A stretch of 8,612 nucleotides of DNA from Acidobacteriota bacterium (GTDB taxonomy: Bacteria; Acidobacteriota; Blastocatellia; Pyrinomonadales; Pyrinomonadaceae): contig QHXL01000016.1 in NCBI GenBank assembly GCA_003222935.1, forward strand, positions 1-8,612, in the 5' to 3' direction. The stretch's first letter is position 1, and every line of letters starts with the position of its first letter. The translations under genes were made by a program, and so were the position numbers. Below the pieces are notes generated by a model, which was not told the DNA's origin, did not search any database, and was given only the letters and a program-made list of their open reading frames with translations. Positions 1 through 6,540 of the stretch are shown one piece after another.

Positions 1-119
1 GTGAAAAGTCGTTTCGCACACGTTACGACCAGGAAGCTATTACACAACCGTTGCGCCGGCCAAGCGATGACGACATTCTTCCGCCAGGTCGCCGCTGAAA
101 CGGCGGTGGGGAGCAAACG
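1..119. other. 5' flank with a TGAA-loop hairpin
   Basis: No convincing gene is seen here. Positions 90-105 form a perfect 5-bp hairpin (CGCCG / CGGCG) around the loop CTGAAA, which resembles the TGAA/TAAA-loop hairpins found at 4358-4450. The frame starting at base 1 stays open until a TGA at 121-123 that overlaps the next gene's ATG (ATGA). Its translation is not protein-like and it runs through the hairpin, so I treat it as non-coding or as the uninformative tail of something outside the window. Confidence 0.4.
90..105. repeat. TGAA-loop hairpin, possible relative of the 4358-4450 elements
   Basis: CGCCG pairs with CGGCG around the six-base loop CTGAAA. It lies just upstream of the PfpI ribosome binding region. 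Its loop matches the TGAA loops of the hairpins in the 4.35-4.45 kb gap, which suggests one dispersed family, but a short hairpin like this can also arise by chance. Confidence 0.35.
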
Positions 120-686
120 ATGAAAAAGAAACTCGACGGAAAAAAGATCGCAATCCTTGTTGCTGACGGTTTTGAACAAGTCGAACTAACCGCGCCGAAA
201 GAAGCACTTGAAGCTGCGGGAGCGACCACAGAAATTGTATCGCCTTCGGGATTGGCAGTTTTGGGATGGAATCACGACGAGAAGGGTGATTATTTCGATG
301 TCGACATGCCGCTCGAGCGTGCGCGTTCGGACGATTACGACGCCTTACTATTGCCGGGCGGGGTGCGGAATCCGGATCAGTTACGACAGCTCACGCGCGC
401 GCTGGAATTCGTCGACGGGTTTTTCGTTACTGGTAAACCGGTAGCAGCAATCTGTCATGCGCCGTGGATGTTGATAGAGGCAGGTGTCGTCGACGGTAGA
501 AAGGTTACATCGTGGCCTTCGCTAAAAACTGATCTCGAAAATGCAGGAGCCGATTGGGTAGATAGAGATGTCGTTGTAGACCACGGTTTAGTCTCGAGTA
601 GAAAACCTGACGATCTCCCGGCGTTTAATAAGAAGATGATTGAGACATTTGCTCAGGGTCGACACCAAACGCGATTCGCCGCTTAA
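120..686 (+). CDS. DJ-1/PfpI family protein (YhbO-like, class I glutamine amidotransferase fold)
   Basis: A 188-residue cytoplasmic protein of the PfpI/YhbO branch of the DJ-1 superfamily. The N-terminal strand is followed by GFEQVE, whose first Glu (E19) matches the conserved acidic partner of the nucleophile. LLLPGG at about 77-81 is the strand before the loop, and AICHAPW at 110-116 is the nucleophile elbow with Cys112 and the adjacent His113. Length and motif spacing fit intact family members. Relatives have been described as proteases, chaperones and glyoxal/methylglyoxal-adduct deglycases, and the deglycase role is disputed, so only the family is called. The ATG at 120 follows a GGGGAG stretch at 108-113, which could serve as a ribosome binding site. 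A 10-bp hairpin just past the stop suggests a single-gene transcript. Likely a stress or carbonyl-damage protein. Confidence 0.93.
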   Translation: MKKKLDGKKIAILVADGFEQVELTAPKEALEAAGATTEIVSPSGLAVLGWNHDEKGDYFDVDMPLERARSDDYDALLLPGGVRNPDQLRQLTRALEFVDGFFVTGKPVAAICHAPWMLIEAGVVDGRKVTSWPSLKTDLENAGADWVDRDVVVDHGLVSSRKPDDLPAFNKKMIETFAQGRHQTRFAA

Positions 687-690
687 ATGG

Positions 691-716
691 GTAACACAGA
701 TTTCGGTCTGTGTTAC
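691..716 (+). terminator. Hairpin downstream of the PfpI gene, probable terminator
   Basis: A perfect 10-bp stem (GTAACACAGA with TCTGTGTTAC) closes a six-base loop TTTCGG, five bases after the stop codon. It is followed only by TTAAT, so the T tract is weak. It may work as an intrinsic terminator or as a 3' end stabiliser. It separates PfpI from the glycoside hydrolase block. Confidence 0.6.
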
Positions 717-905
717 TTAATCGACTGGTCTCATTTAAAAGTCCGCGGATCTAATCCCTTCCTCTAAGATGCTCGCCTGAGATCTGAGTTCTGAAATTTA
801 GATCACGGTTTGAACCAATAAACCAATTTCAGCCGCGCTCTTTTGTGCTAAAAATATCGCCACGCCGGAAGTCAGTCTCAATCCAATAAATCAAAAGGGT
901 GTCAG
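717..905. other. Intergenic region upstream of the GH28-like gene
   Basis: No coding frame of note is seen. AT-rich stretches lie at about 808-830 and 841-857, and a promoter for the GH28-like gene is expected here, but I find no convincing -35/-10 pair. AAAAGGG at 893-899 is a good ribosome binding site six bases before the ATG at 906. Confidence 0.5.
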
Positions 906-2606
906 ATGAAGAAGAGTGCCGCTAACGCAAATCACTCCAATCTCTCAAGACGCAAACTGCTCATGCATAGTGTTCCGCCGATTGCTGCCTCGCTGGGTGT
1001 TGCTCTATTAAATCCCATGACAGCTGCGGCTCAAACCAACGCCACCTCAGCCGAAAAGCTCGCCGGTGCACGAGTTTTCAATGTGCACGATTTCGGGGCC
1101 ACCGGTGATGGCGTGACACTCGACACCATGGCGGTCCAAGCCGCAATCGATGCTTGTTTCAAAGATAAGGGCGGCACAGTTCTCATTCCTGCCGGCACGT
1201 TTATGGTCGGTACGATTGAATTAAAGAGTAACGTGACGCTGCGTCTGGCTGCCCAGGGTCGTTTGTTGGGAAGTGAGAAGCCCGAACATTACAAAGCGGG
1301 CAATGGAATTCCGCCCGGCAACGGAAACATCGTGATGATCTCGGCGGCAAATGCTGAAAACGTTACGATCGAAGGGGCTGGCACCATCGACGGCAACGGC
1401 GCGAAGTTCTTTACAGGTCGCGGAGATATGACTGGGCCGGGTCAGAATTCAGCTGAAGGTTATTTTCAGCGACCGCATCTGATGGTCTTCTACAAGTGCA
1501 CAAACCTGACCGTGCGAAATGTTTTTCTAACCGCAAGTGCGTATCACTGCACTCGTATTCTCGAATGCAATCGCGTTTTTCTTGATGGAGTTCGAATCTA
1601 CAACCGGTCGAATCTCAACAACGACGGTTTTCACCTGAATAGTTCGCAATACGTGCACATAATCAACTGTGACGTAGTTTGCCAGGATGATGCTTGTGCC
1701 TTGTTTGGCAGCAATAAGTTTGTAACGGTTACTAACTGTACATTCAGCACGCGCTGGTCCGTATTTCGTTTTGGCGGTGGTGAAGCAGAAAACATTACCA
1801 TCAACAACTGCGTCATTTACGACACGTATGGATGTCCCATCAAGATGAGGTGTGGTGCGCGTTCGCGTTTTGAAAACATCACATTCGCCAACCTGGTTAT
1901 GAAAAACGTGACTGGTCCAATCACGATTGGACTAGATTCGACTCGACGGAATAACACAAACTCAACTGCATCACCTCCAGTGAAGGGCATTGTTCGAAAT
2001 ATCGCGTTCAATGGGATACGAGCAACTGTCGTGGCTGAAGGACGTCAGCATCCCGACTTACCGTGGCCGCAGAAGTTTCGACCTGGTGAAACGAGACATT
2101 GCATCGTAGTGAATGGCGTTGGCGATGAAATCATCGAGAACGTCACCTTCCAGGATATTCACGTAATGTACGAAGGCGGTGGAACAGTCTCAGAAGCTGC
2201 AGCGGAAGTGCCGCAGATTGCCGGTGAGTATTTTGAAATAGGCACTCCGCCGGCCTACGGTCTGTACGCACGAAATGTACGTGGAATTACCTTGAACAAT
2301 GTGCGGTTTGAAGTAGCGAAACCTGACCTGCGACCGGCTCTTGTTTTCGACAACGTCTCTGATGCGACCGTTAGTGGTTTGAGCGCGTGCGGCACCGCGA
2401 CAGCGAAGTCGTTGCTTCGATTCAAGAACACCCACGACGTCTTAATGACAGCAACCCGGGTGATGACACCGGCCGCTTCATTACTTGATCTCGTTGGTCC
2501 AATCAACTCAGGGATAACAATCGACGGCGGTGACATCTCAAAAGCAGCGAAACCGTTAACACTCAGTGATGGTGGATTGGCCAAAGCAGTCCGAATAAGA
2601 ACGTAG
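906..2606 (+). CDS. Tat-exported GH28-like (polygalacturonase-type) beta-helix protein
   Basis: A 566-residue protein with a twin-arginine signal: SRRKLLM at 14-20, a hydrophobic stretch at about 22-40 and a likely cleavage after AAA near residue 42. The mature part opens with FNVHDFGATGDGVTLDT (58-74), the usual entry of pectate-lyase-fold/GH28 proteins. Repeated ENVTI/ENITF turns follow, typical of a right-handed parallel beta-helix. The active-site region resembles GH28: NND at 238-240 in place of NTD, and QDD at 260-262. Asp240 and Asp261 are 21 residues apart, as in fungal polygalacturonases. PIKMR at 311-315 sits where RIK is expected. The usual GHG histidine motif is not seen; RFGGGE lies in that area. 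Substrate is therefore uncertain: pectin, rhamnogalacturonan or another plant polysaccharide. It acts in the periplasm or outside the cell. A co-oriented GH27 gene follows after 155 bases. The start is supported by AAAAGGG six bases upstream. Confidence 0.85.
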   Translation: MKKSAANANHSNLSRRKLLMHSVPPIAASLGVALLNPMTAAAQTNATSAEKLAGARVFNVHDFGATGDGVTLDTMAVQAAIDACFKDKGGTVLIPAGTFMVGTIELKSNVTLRLAAQGRLLGSEKPEHYKAGNGIPPGNGNIVMISAANAENVTIEGAGTIDGNGAKFFTGRGDMTGPGQNSAEGYFQRPHLMVFYKCTNLTVRNVFLTASAYHCTRILECNRVFLDGVRIYNRSNLNNDGFHLNSSQYVHIINCDVVCQDDACALFGSNKFVTVTNCTFSTRWSVFRFGGGEAENITINNCVIYDTYGCPIKMRCGARSRFENITFANLVMKNVTGPITIGLDSTRRNNTNSTASPPVKGIVRNIAFNGIRATVVAEGRQHPDLPWPQKFRPGETRHCIVVNGVGDEIIENVTFQDIHVMYEGGGTVSEAAAEVPQIAGEYFEIGTPPAYGLYARNVRGITLNNVRFEVAKPDLRPALVFDNVSDATVSGLSACGTATAKSLLRFKNTHDVLMTATRVMTPAASLLDLVGPINSGITIDGGDISKAAKPLTLSDGGLAKAVRIRT

Positions 2607-2631
2607 GTCATAGCGTCAGGAGATCAGTACT

Positions 2632-2718
2632 GCGACGCGGTACGTCGCGTCGGTCTCAGCTTCTGCAGTGATTCTTCGAAGTCACTCTAAATGGACCCGG
2701 CGTTACCGCGTTACGGTA
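2632..2718 (+). other. Three small hairpins between the two glycoside hydrolase genes
   Basis: Three inverted repeats lie in this gap: GCGACG/CGTCGC at 2632-2648 (5-base loop), AGTGAT/GTCACT at 2667-2686 around a TTCG-containing loop, with one T-G pair, and TACCG/CGGTA at 2704-2718 (5-base loop). None is followed by a T run, so they are poor intrinsic terminators. They may be mRNA processing or stability elements within a GH28-GH27 transcript, or chance structures. Confidence 0.3.
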
Positions 2719-2746
2719 CTGCCCTCCCGCCACTATGACCGAAGCT

Positions 2747-2754
2747 AAGGAAGA
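2747..2754 (+). promoter_or_regulatory. Ribosome binding site that sets the GH27 start
   Basis: AAGGAAGA lies seven bases before the ATG at 2762. The in-frame ATG at 2735 has no such site and would place nine charged residues before the signal peptide. The start at 2762 is therefore preferred. Confidence 0.75.
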
Positions 2755-2761
2755 ATCTTTT

Positions 2762-4315
2762 ATGAACAGAAAACATCAACTACAACGAATCACTGTATAT
2801 TTCGTTCTCAGCGGCATTGCTCTGTTCGCCACCGCAATCTCGACTTCACTCGCGCTACAACAATCCATCGATAACCCCCTGACCGGAAATTGGGCGGCTT
2901 CGAGTCCCAGTAACGATGGCTATATCCGAAAGGCCTACTTCAATCTCAAACAAGACGGCGGCACGATCACGGGAACGATCCGGGCAACTCAGTTTTTTTA
3001 CAAGATCGTTAAAAGCACTGGTGGACCGGACGGTTTTGTTCTTGAAGCCAGCATGCCGGACGGTAGAACTGAGCGAAAGGTTACGTACGAGGGAAAGTTG
3101 ATAGGGAACGAACTCCAGATTGGTCGTCGGACTCGACCCGACCAACCAATTACATTTCAGACGGCCCAGCGCGTACCCGATGGCGAAGGCGCGATGCCAG
3201 CTCGTGTCGAGCCTCCGACACTTCGGAAAGTTCCGTACAACGGTCTTGCTAAGTCTCCGCCAATGGGCTGGAACTCGTGGAATAAATTCGCGGGACGCAT
3301 CGACGACGCAACCGTTCGGGGAATTGCCGACGCCATCTCAAAAAACGGCATGAAAGAAGCGGGTTACGTCTACATCAATATCGACGACACATGGGAAGCG
3401 GGTCGCGACGCCCAGGGAAATATTTTAACGAACACTAAGTTTCCCGATATGAAAGCGCTTGCCGATTATGTTCACAAAAAAGGATTGAAGCTTGGAATCT
3501 ACTCGTCCCCTGGTCCAAACACTTGCGCCGGTTACGAAGGAAGTTACGGTCACGAAGAGCAGGATGCACGTACTTACGCGGCATGGGGAATTGACTATTT
3601 GAAGTACGACTGGTGTGGGGCACGAATCCTTTACACAGATGAAGAGATGCCCGCGATTTACCAAAAGATGGGGGAGGCTCTACTCAAAACAAAGCGGCCT
3701 ATCGTCTACAGTCTTTGCCAGTATGGCCGTCAGGATGTTTGGAAGTGGGGCCCCGATGTCGGCGGAAATCTCTGGCGAACAACCGGCGACATTCGTGATA
3801 CGTGGGATTCGATGACCGGGATTGGTTTTCGTCAAAACGAGCTAGCGGAATACGCAAAACCAGGGCACTGGAACGATCCCGACATGCTCGAGATCGGAAA
3901 CGGTGGAATGACTGATGTCGAATATCGAACGCACATGAGTCTGTGGGCGATGCTGGCAGCGCCACTTCTTGCCGGAAATGATCTGCGCAATATGACTCCT
4001 GCGACGATCGAGGTACTTACAAATAAAGAGGTGATTGCAGTCGACCAAGACAGGATCGGAAAACAGGGTCGTCAGGTTTGGAAGTCAGGCGAACAGGAGA
4101 TATGGACACGTCCATTATCGGGCGGTGCAACTGCCGTTGCGATCTTCAATCGCGGAAAAGAAGAGAGTAAGGTCACTCTGAAGTGGGAGGATCTGGGACT
4201 GGCAAACAAGAAAACTGTTAGAGACCTTTGGCTTCATCAAGACATCGCTACCGCTGGTCCAGAATACCCGGTCAAAGTTGCCGGACACGGTGTTGTTATG
4301 CTCCGTGTGAAGTAG
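2762..4315 (+). CDS. Secreted GH27 alpha-galactosidase-type enzyme with an extra N-terminal domain
   Basis: A 517-residue protein. Residues 1-33 form a Sec-type signal (basic start, hydrophobic 11-31, ALQQ). Residues 36-140 form a beta-rich module (TGNW, FNLKQDGGTITGTI, YEGKLIGNELQIG) resembling small lipocalin-like or ligand-binding barrels, not part of the core enzyme. The GH27 (beta/alpha)8 domain begins at about 165 with PPMGWNSWNKF, followed by NIDDTW (206-211). The nucleophile is Asp283 in YLKYDWC and the acid/base is Asp343 in RTTGD, matching Asp170 and Asp231 of human alpha-galactosidase A. GHWNDPDMLEIG (368-379) is also typical, and a C-terminal beta domain starts near 435. It would release terminal alpha-galactose, although some GH27 members act on beta-L-arabinopyranosides. 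It follows the GH28-like gene and both probably act on plant polysaccharide. The ATG at 2762 is chosen over 2735 because of its ribosome binding site. Confidence 0.93.
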   Translation: MNRKHQLQRITVYFVLSGIALFATAISTSLALQQSIDNPLTGNWAASSPSNDGYIRKAYFNLKQDGGTITGTIRATQFFYKIVKSTGGPDGFVLEASMPDGRTERKVTYEGKLIGNELQIGRRTRPDQPITFQTAQRVPDGEGAMPARVEPPTLRKVPYNGLAKSPPMGWNSWNKFAGRIDDATVRGIADAISKNGMKEAGYVYINIDDTWEAGRDAQGNILTNTKFPDMKALADYVHKKGLKLGIYSSPGPNTCAGYEGSYGHEEQDARTYAAWGIDYLKYDWCGARILYTDEEMPAIYQKMGEALLKTKRPIVYSLCQYGRQDVWKWGPDVGGNLWRTTGDIRDTWDSMTGIGFRQNELAEYAKPGHWNDPDMLEIGNGGMTDVEYRTHMSLWAMLAAPLLAGNDLRNMTPATIEVLTNKEVIAVDQDRIGKQGRQVWKSGEQEIWTRPLSGGATAVAIFNRGKEESKVTLKWEDLGLANKKTVRDLWLHQDIATAGPEYPVKVAGHGVVMLRVK

Positions 4316-4357
4316 ACAGATATCACCGGCTTTACCTGGGATTGACTCACGGCAACA

Positions 4358-4450
4358 AACCGTTGAAACGGTTACTTCGCTGCATGAGCTCCGCCGCACC
4401 CCGAGCTGAAGCACGGGGAGAATGAGAGTTTGCAAAAGGCGCTAAAGCGC
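4358..4450. repeat. Cluster of three TGAA/TAAA-loop hairpins
   Basis: AACCGT-TGAA-ACGGTT at 4358-4373 is a perfect 6-bp stem. CCCCGAGC-TGAA-GCACGGGG at 4399-4418 has an 8-bp stem with one A-A mismatch. GCGC-TAAA-GCGC at 4439-4450 is a perfect 4-bp stem. Three successive stems of different sequence with almost the same four-base loop look like a composite REP-type intergenic element. A related hairpin lies at 90-105. Copy number elsewhere in the genome cannot be seen from here. Confidence 0.55.
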
Positions 4451-4499
4451 GGACATTAAAAAACAGGGGCGACTGGGAATCCCGCTCGCGCCCGAGACT

Positions 4500-4586
4500 G
4501 ATGGAAGCGATTACAAACTACCTGTGGATGGTTATCTCACCACCACCAAGCTGCACTCAGGGAGATCACTGTCGGACGCTTCCATC
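4500..4586. repeat. 10-bp inverted repeat with 67-base interior
   Basis: GATGGAAGCG (4500-4509) is the exact reverse complement of CGCTTCCATC (4577-4586). It may bound a small mobile or repetitive element, or form part of the neighbouring hairpin-rich element. No transposase and no flanking target duplication are seen. Confidence 0.35.
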
Positions 4587-4653
4587 TGGTTGTCGTAGAT
4601 TATCTGCCCGTTGCTGTGCTTGTTTTGCTGTCGGCAATGACACGGAGGAGAAC

Positions 4654-4740
4654 GGGTGAAACGGTGAATGATTGATCCATCGAGGCCGGGTTGTAGTTGG
4701 CGTCACCATCCCGGGCCGCGTGCACCGGGATAGTGCCTGC
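4654..4740 (-). pseudogene. Decayed fragment of an Ig-like/MBG-type surface-protein repeat
   Basis: Read on the minus strand, this stretch gives AGTIPVHAARDGDANYNP followed by ASMDQSFTVSP. This fits the well-known repeat pattern AGT-x-x-V-x-A-x-x-x-GDANYNPA-x-x-x-QSFTV found in large bacterial surface and secreted beta-sandwich proteins. The same frame stays open only from 4833 to 4600, has no signal peptide and loses resemblance on both sides. It looks like a leftover piece of a larger gene or a fragment carried in by recombination. The match was made by eye from family knowledge and is suggestive rather than proven. Confidence 0.45.
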
Positions 4741-4829
4741 TTCCCGTGATGGTGAGAATATTGCCTGGCTATAGACATTGTCATTCCTACCGGCGTCAAG
4801 ACCTAGCGCAGCGGTAGTGTAATGACAAC

Positions 4830-5810
4830 TCAACTAAAGCCAACCACCGGATGAGGAACATAAGGTTCTTCAAGTTGACTGATCTCTTCATCACTCAACT
4901 TCAGTGACACGGCGGCAACAGCATCCTCCAAATGTTTCGGCTTTGAGGCGCCAACAATCGGCGCAGTTACAGCCGGGTTACTAAACAACCACGCTAACGC
5001 AACCTGTGCTCGCGGCACCCCTCGTTTGGCAGCAACTTCAGCTATACGCTCCACAACCTTTCGATCCGAATCGACAGCAGATGTGTAGAGTGTCTTTCCA
5101 AACTCATCACTCTCAGTTCGATTAGTTGTCTCGTCCCAGTCGCGTGTTAGCCGACCGCGAGCTAAGGGACTCCAGGGAATCACGCCAATACCTTCACTGG
5201 CACAAAGCGGCAGCATTTCACGCTCCTCTTCGCGATTGATCAGGTTGTAGTGATTCTGCATCGATACAAATCGCGACCACGAGTGCTGATCGGCTTTGTA
5301 CAGAGCCTTCGAAAACTGCCACGCAAACATCGAAGAGGCGCCAATGTAACGAGCCTTTCCAGCTTTGATAACGTCACGTAAAGCCTCGAGTGTTTCTTCG
5401 ATAGGCGTACGACTATCCCAGCGATGGATTTGATAAAGGTCAACGTAATCCATTCCCAGTCGGGTCAGACTCGCGTCTATTTCAGTCATGATCGACTTCC
5501 GTGAGAGACCACGCGCGTTCCGTCCTTCGCGCATAGGGAAGTAAACTTTCGTTGCGACAACGATCTCTTCGCGACGAGCAAAGTCTTTCAGCGCTCGTCC
5601 GACAAACTCTTCACTCGTTCCGTCCGAGTAGGAATTGGCCGTGTCGAAAAAGTTTATGCCGAGTTCTAATGCTTGCTTGATTAGAGGACGACTATTTTCT
5701 TCACTAAGCGTCCATGAGTGAGCTCCGCGATCGGAGACTCCATACGTCATGCAGCCAAGACATATGCGAGAGACCTTGAGTCCGCTCTTGCCTAGATTTG
5801 TGTATTCCAT
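4830..5810 (-). CDS. Aldo/keto reductase
   Basis: A 326-residue cytoplasmic NADPH-dependent oxidoreductase of the aldo/keto reductase superfamily, near the YajO-like bacterial group. The (beta/alpha)8 barrel carries the full catalytic tetrad: Asp56 and Tyr61 in FFDTANSYSDG, Lys88 in VVATKV and His129 in LYQIHRWD. Further family marks are MEYTNLGKSGLKVS at the start, IPWSPLARG at 211-219, a cofactor-binding IVGASKPKHLEDA at 285-297 and the C-terminal EEPYVPHPVVG. The natural substrate is unknown; such enzymes reduce sugar or lipid-derived aldehydes and ketones. The ATG at 5810 is chosen because it begins the conserved N-terminus. A TTG six codons upstream (5828) is possible but adds only non-conserved residues. 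No Shine-Dalgarno site precedes either. It diverges from the MOSC gene across 139 bases. Confidence 0.95.
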   Translation of the reverse strand: MEYTNLGKSGLKVSRICLGCMTYGVSDRGAHSWTLSEENSRPLIKQALELGINFFDTANSYSDGTSEEFVGRALKDFARREEIVVATKVYFPMREGRNARGLSRKSIMTEIDASLTRLGMDYVDLYQIHRWDSRTPIEETLEALRDVIKAGKARYIGASSMFAWQFSKALYKADQHSWSRFVSMQNHYNLINREEEREMLPLCASEGIGVIPWSPLARGRLTRDWDETTNRTESDEFGKTLYTSAVDSDRKVVERIAEVAAKRGVPRAQVALAWLFSNPAVTAPIVGASKPKHLEDAVAAVSLKLSDEEISQLEEPYVPHPVVGFS

Positions 5811-5949
5811 GGATAAAGAATAAAGCAACTGGAACGGTTATCAGAAGTGAGTGCTGGTGGTCTACCTTTGCGAAATTGCCGACAGGCTAAAACACATCGC
5901 TTGTCGTGAGCCTTCTGAACGTCACTGAGTCTCGGTTATATTACGCATC
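5811..5949. promoter_or_regulatory. Divergent promoter region of the aldo/keto reductase and MOSC genes
   Basis: Both flanking genes must start here. On the + strand TATATT at 5937-5942 resembles a -10 box only seven bases before the first MOSC ATG, with no good -35 at the right distance. If used, the transcript would be leaderless or nearly so. On the minus strand the bases before the reductase ATG are T/A-rich (CTTTATTCTTTATCC). Neither gene has a clear ribosome binding site. Confidence 0.35.
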
Positions 5950-6510
5950 ATGGAAACCGCGATGAACCACTTAACGATGGATAAACTGGAAGCCGGGTTG
6001 GACCATATTCGTCAATCCCCAAAGGATGAGGGCCTGGTTGAACTTATCGTTCGACGACCACTGGTTGAGACGCGCGAAGTGCTTGAAGAAGCGGAACTCA
6101 GTACGACTGAGGGCCTGATCGGTGATAGCTGGACTCAGCGTAGCAGCAGTAAGACGGTCGATGGATCTCCACACCCTGACATGCAGATCAACATCATGAA
6201 CGCGCGTGCTGTTGCTTTGGTGGCTATGGAAAAAGATCGTTGGCCGCTTGCCGGTGATCAGTTGTTCCTCGACATGGATCTCAGCAAAGCCAATTTGCCG
6301 GCAGGCGCACGAATCTCCATAGGCACCGCAGTCCTTGAAGTTACAGCGCCTCCCCACACTGGCTGTCACAAGTTTGTCGCCCGCTTCGGACGCGACGCGA
6401 TGTTGTTCGTCAACTCACAAGTCGGTAAGGAACTTTGTCTTCGTGGCATTAACGCGAAGGTAGTTCAATCCGGCGTAATTCGTGTCGGCCAGGTCGCGAA
6501 GAAGATCTGA
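5950..6510 (+). CDS. MOSC domain-containing protein
   Basis: A protein of 186 residues from the ATG at 5950, or 182 from the ATG at 5962. MOSC domains (after molybdenum cofactor sulfurase C-terminus) are all-beta folds proposed to carry sulfur on a conserved Cys for metal-sulfur cofactor assembly. GLVELIVRRP (28-37) is the first strand, GLIGDSW (55-61) and QINIMNARAVALVA (79-92) follow, then AGDQLFLDMDLS and LPAGARISIGTAVLEVT. PPHTGCHKF (134-142) contains the conserved Cys139. It ends GVIRVGQVAKKI, usual for the domain. It is a stand-alone MOSC with no transmembrane or ferredoxin part, so probably cytoplasmic. Its partner is unknown. Neither start has a good ribosome binding site, so the exact N-terminus is uncertain. 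It converges with the DUF502 gene 30 bases downstream. Confidence 0.9.
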   Translation: METAMNHLTMDKLEAGLDHIRQSPKDEGLVELIVRRPLVETREVLEEAELSTTEGLIGDSWTQRSSSKTVDGSPHPDMQINIMNARAVALVAMEKDRWPLAGDQLFLDMDLSKANLPAGARISIGTAVLEVTAPPHTGCHKFVARFGRDAMLFVNSQVGKELCLRGINAKVVQSGVIRVGQVAKKI

Positions 6511-6540
6511 GATACCACCGCATAAAGCCGGAGGAATACG

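Larger units (their letters stand above)
4316..4829. other. Gene-free gap with hairpin elements and gene debris
   Basis: This 514-base convergent gap lies between the GH27 stop and the aldo/keto reductase stop. It holds three TGAA/TAAA hairpins (4358-4450), a GC-rich partly self-complementary segment (about 4465-4493), a 10-bp inverted repeat with a 67-base interior (4500-4586) and a minus-strand fragment of an Ig-like repeat (4654-4740). No intact gene and no clear intrinsic terminator for either flanking gene are seen. Confidence 0.6.

Noticed and set aside
1..123. Open frame from base 1 ending in TGA that overlaps the PfpI ATG (ATGA), like a translationally coupled upstream gene
   Set aside because: The translation shows no family-like features and the frame runs through a TGAA-loop hairpin of the type seen in non-coding gaps. 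About 40 open codons by chance is not unusual.
2255..2611. Minus-strand 118-codon frame within the GH28-like gene
   Set aside because: It is antisense to a well-supported beta-helix coding region and its translation has no recognisable features.
2632..2718. Intrinsic terminator between the GH28-like and GH27 genes
   Set aside because: The three hairpins are short and none is followed by a T run, so termination is not supported. They are listed only as small structures.
4316..4829. Insertion sequence or CRISPR array in the repeat-rich gap
   Set aside because: There is no transposase frame, no terminal repeats flanking a gene, no target duplication and no regular direct repeats with spacers.
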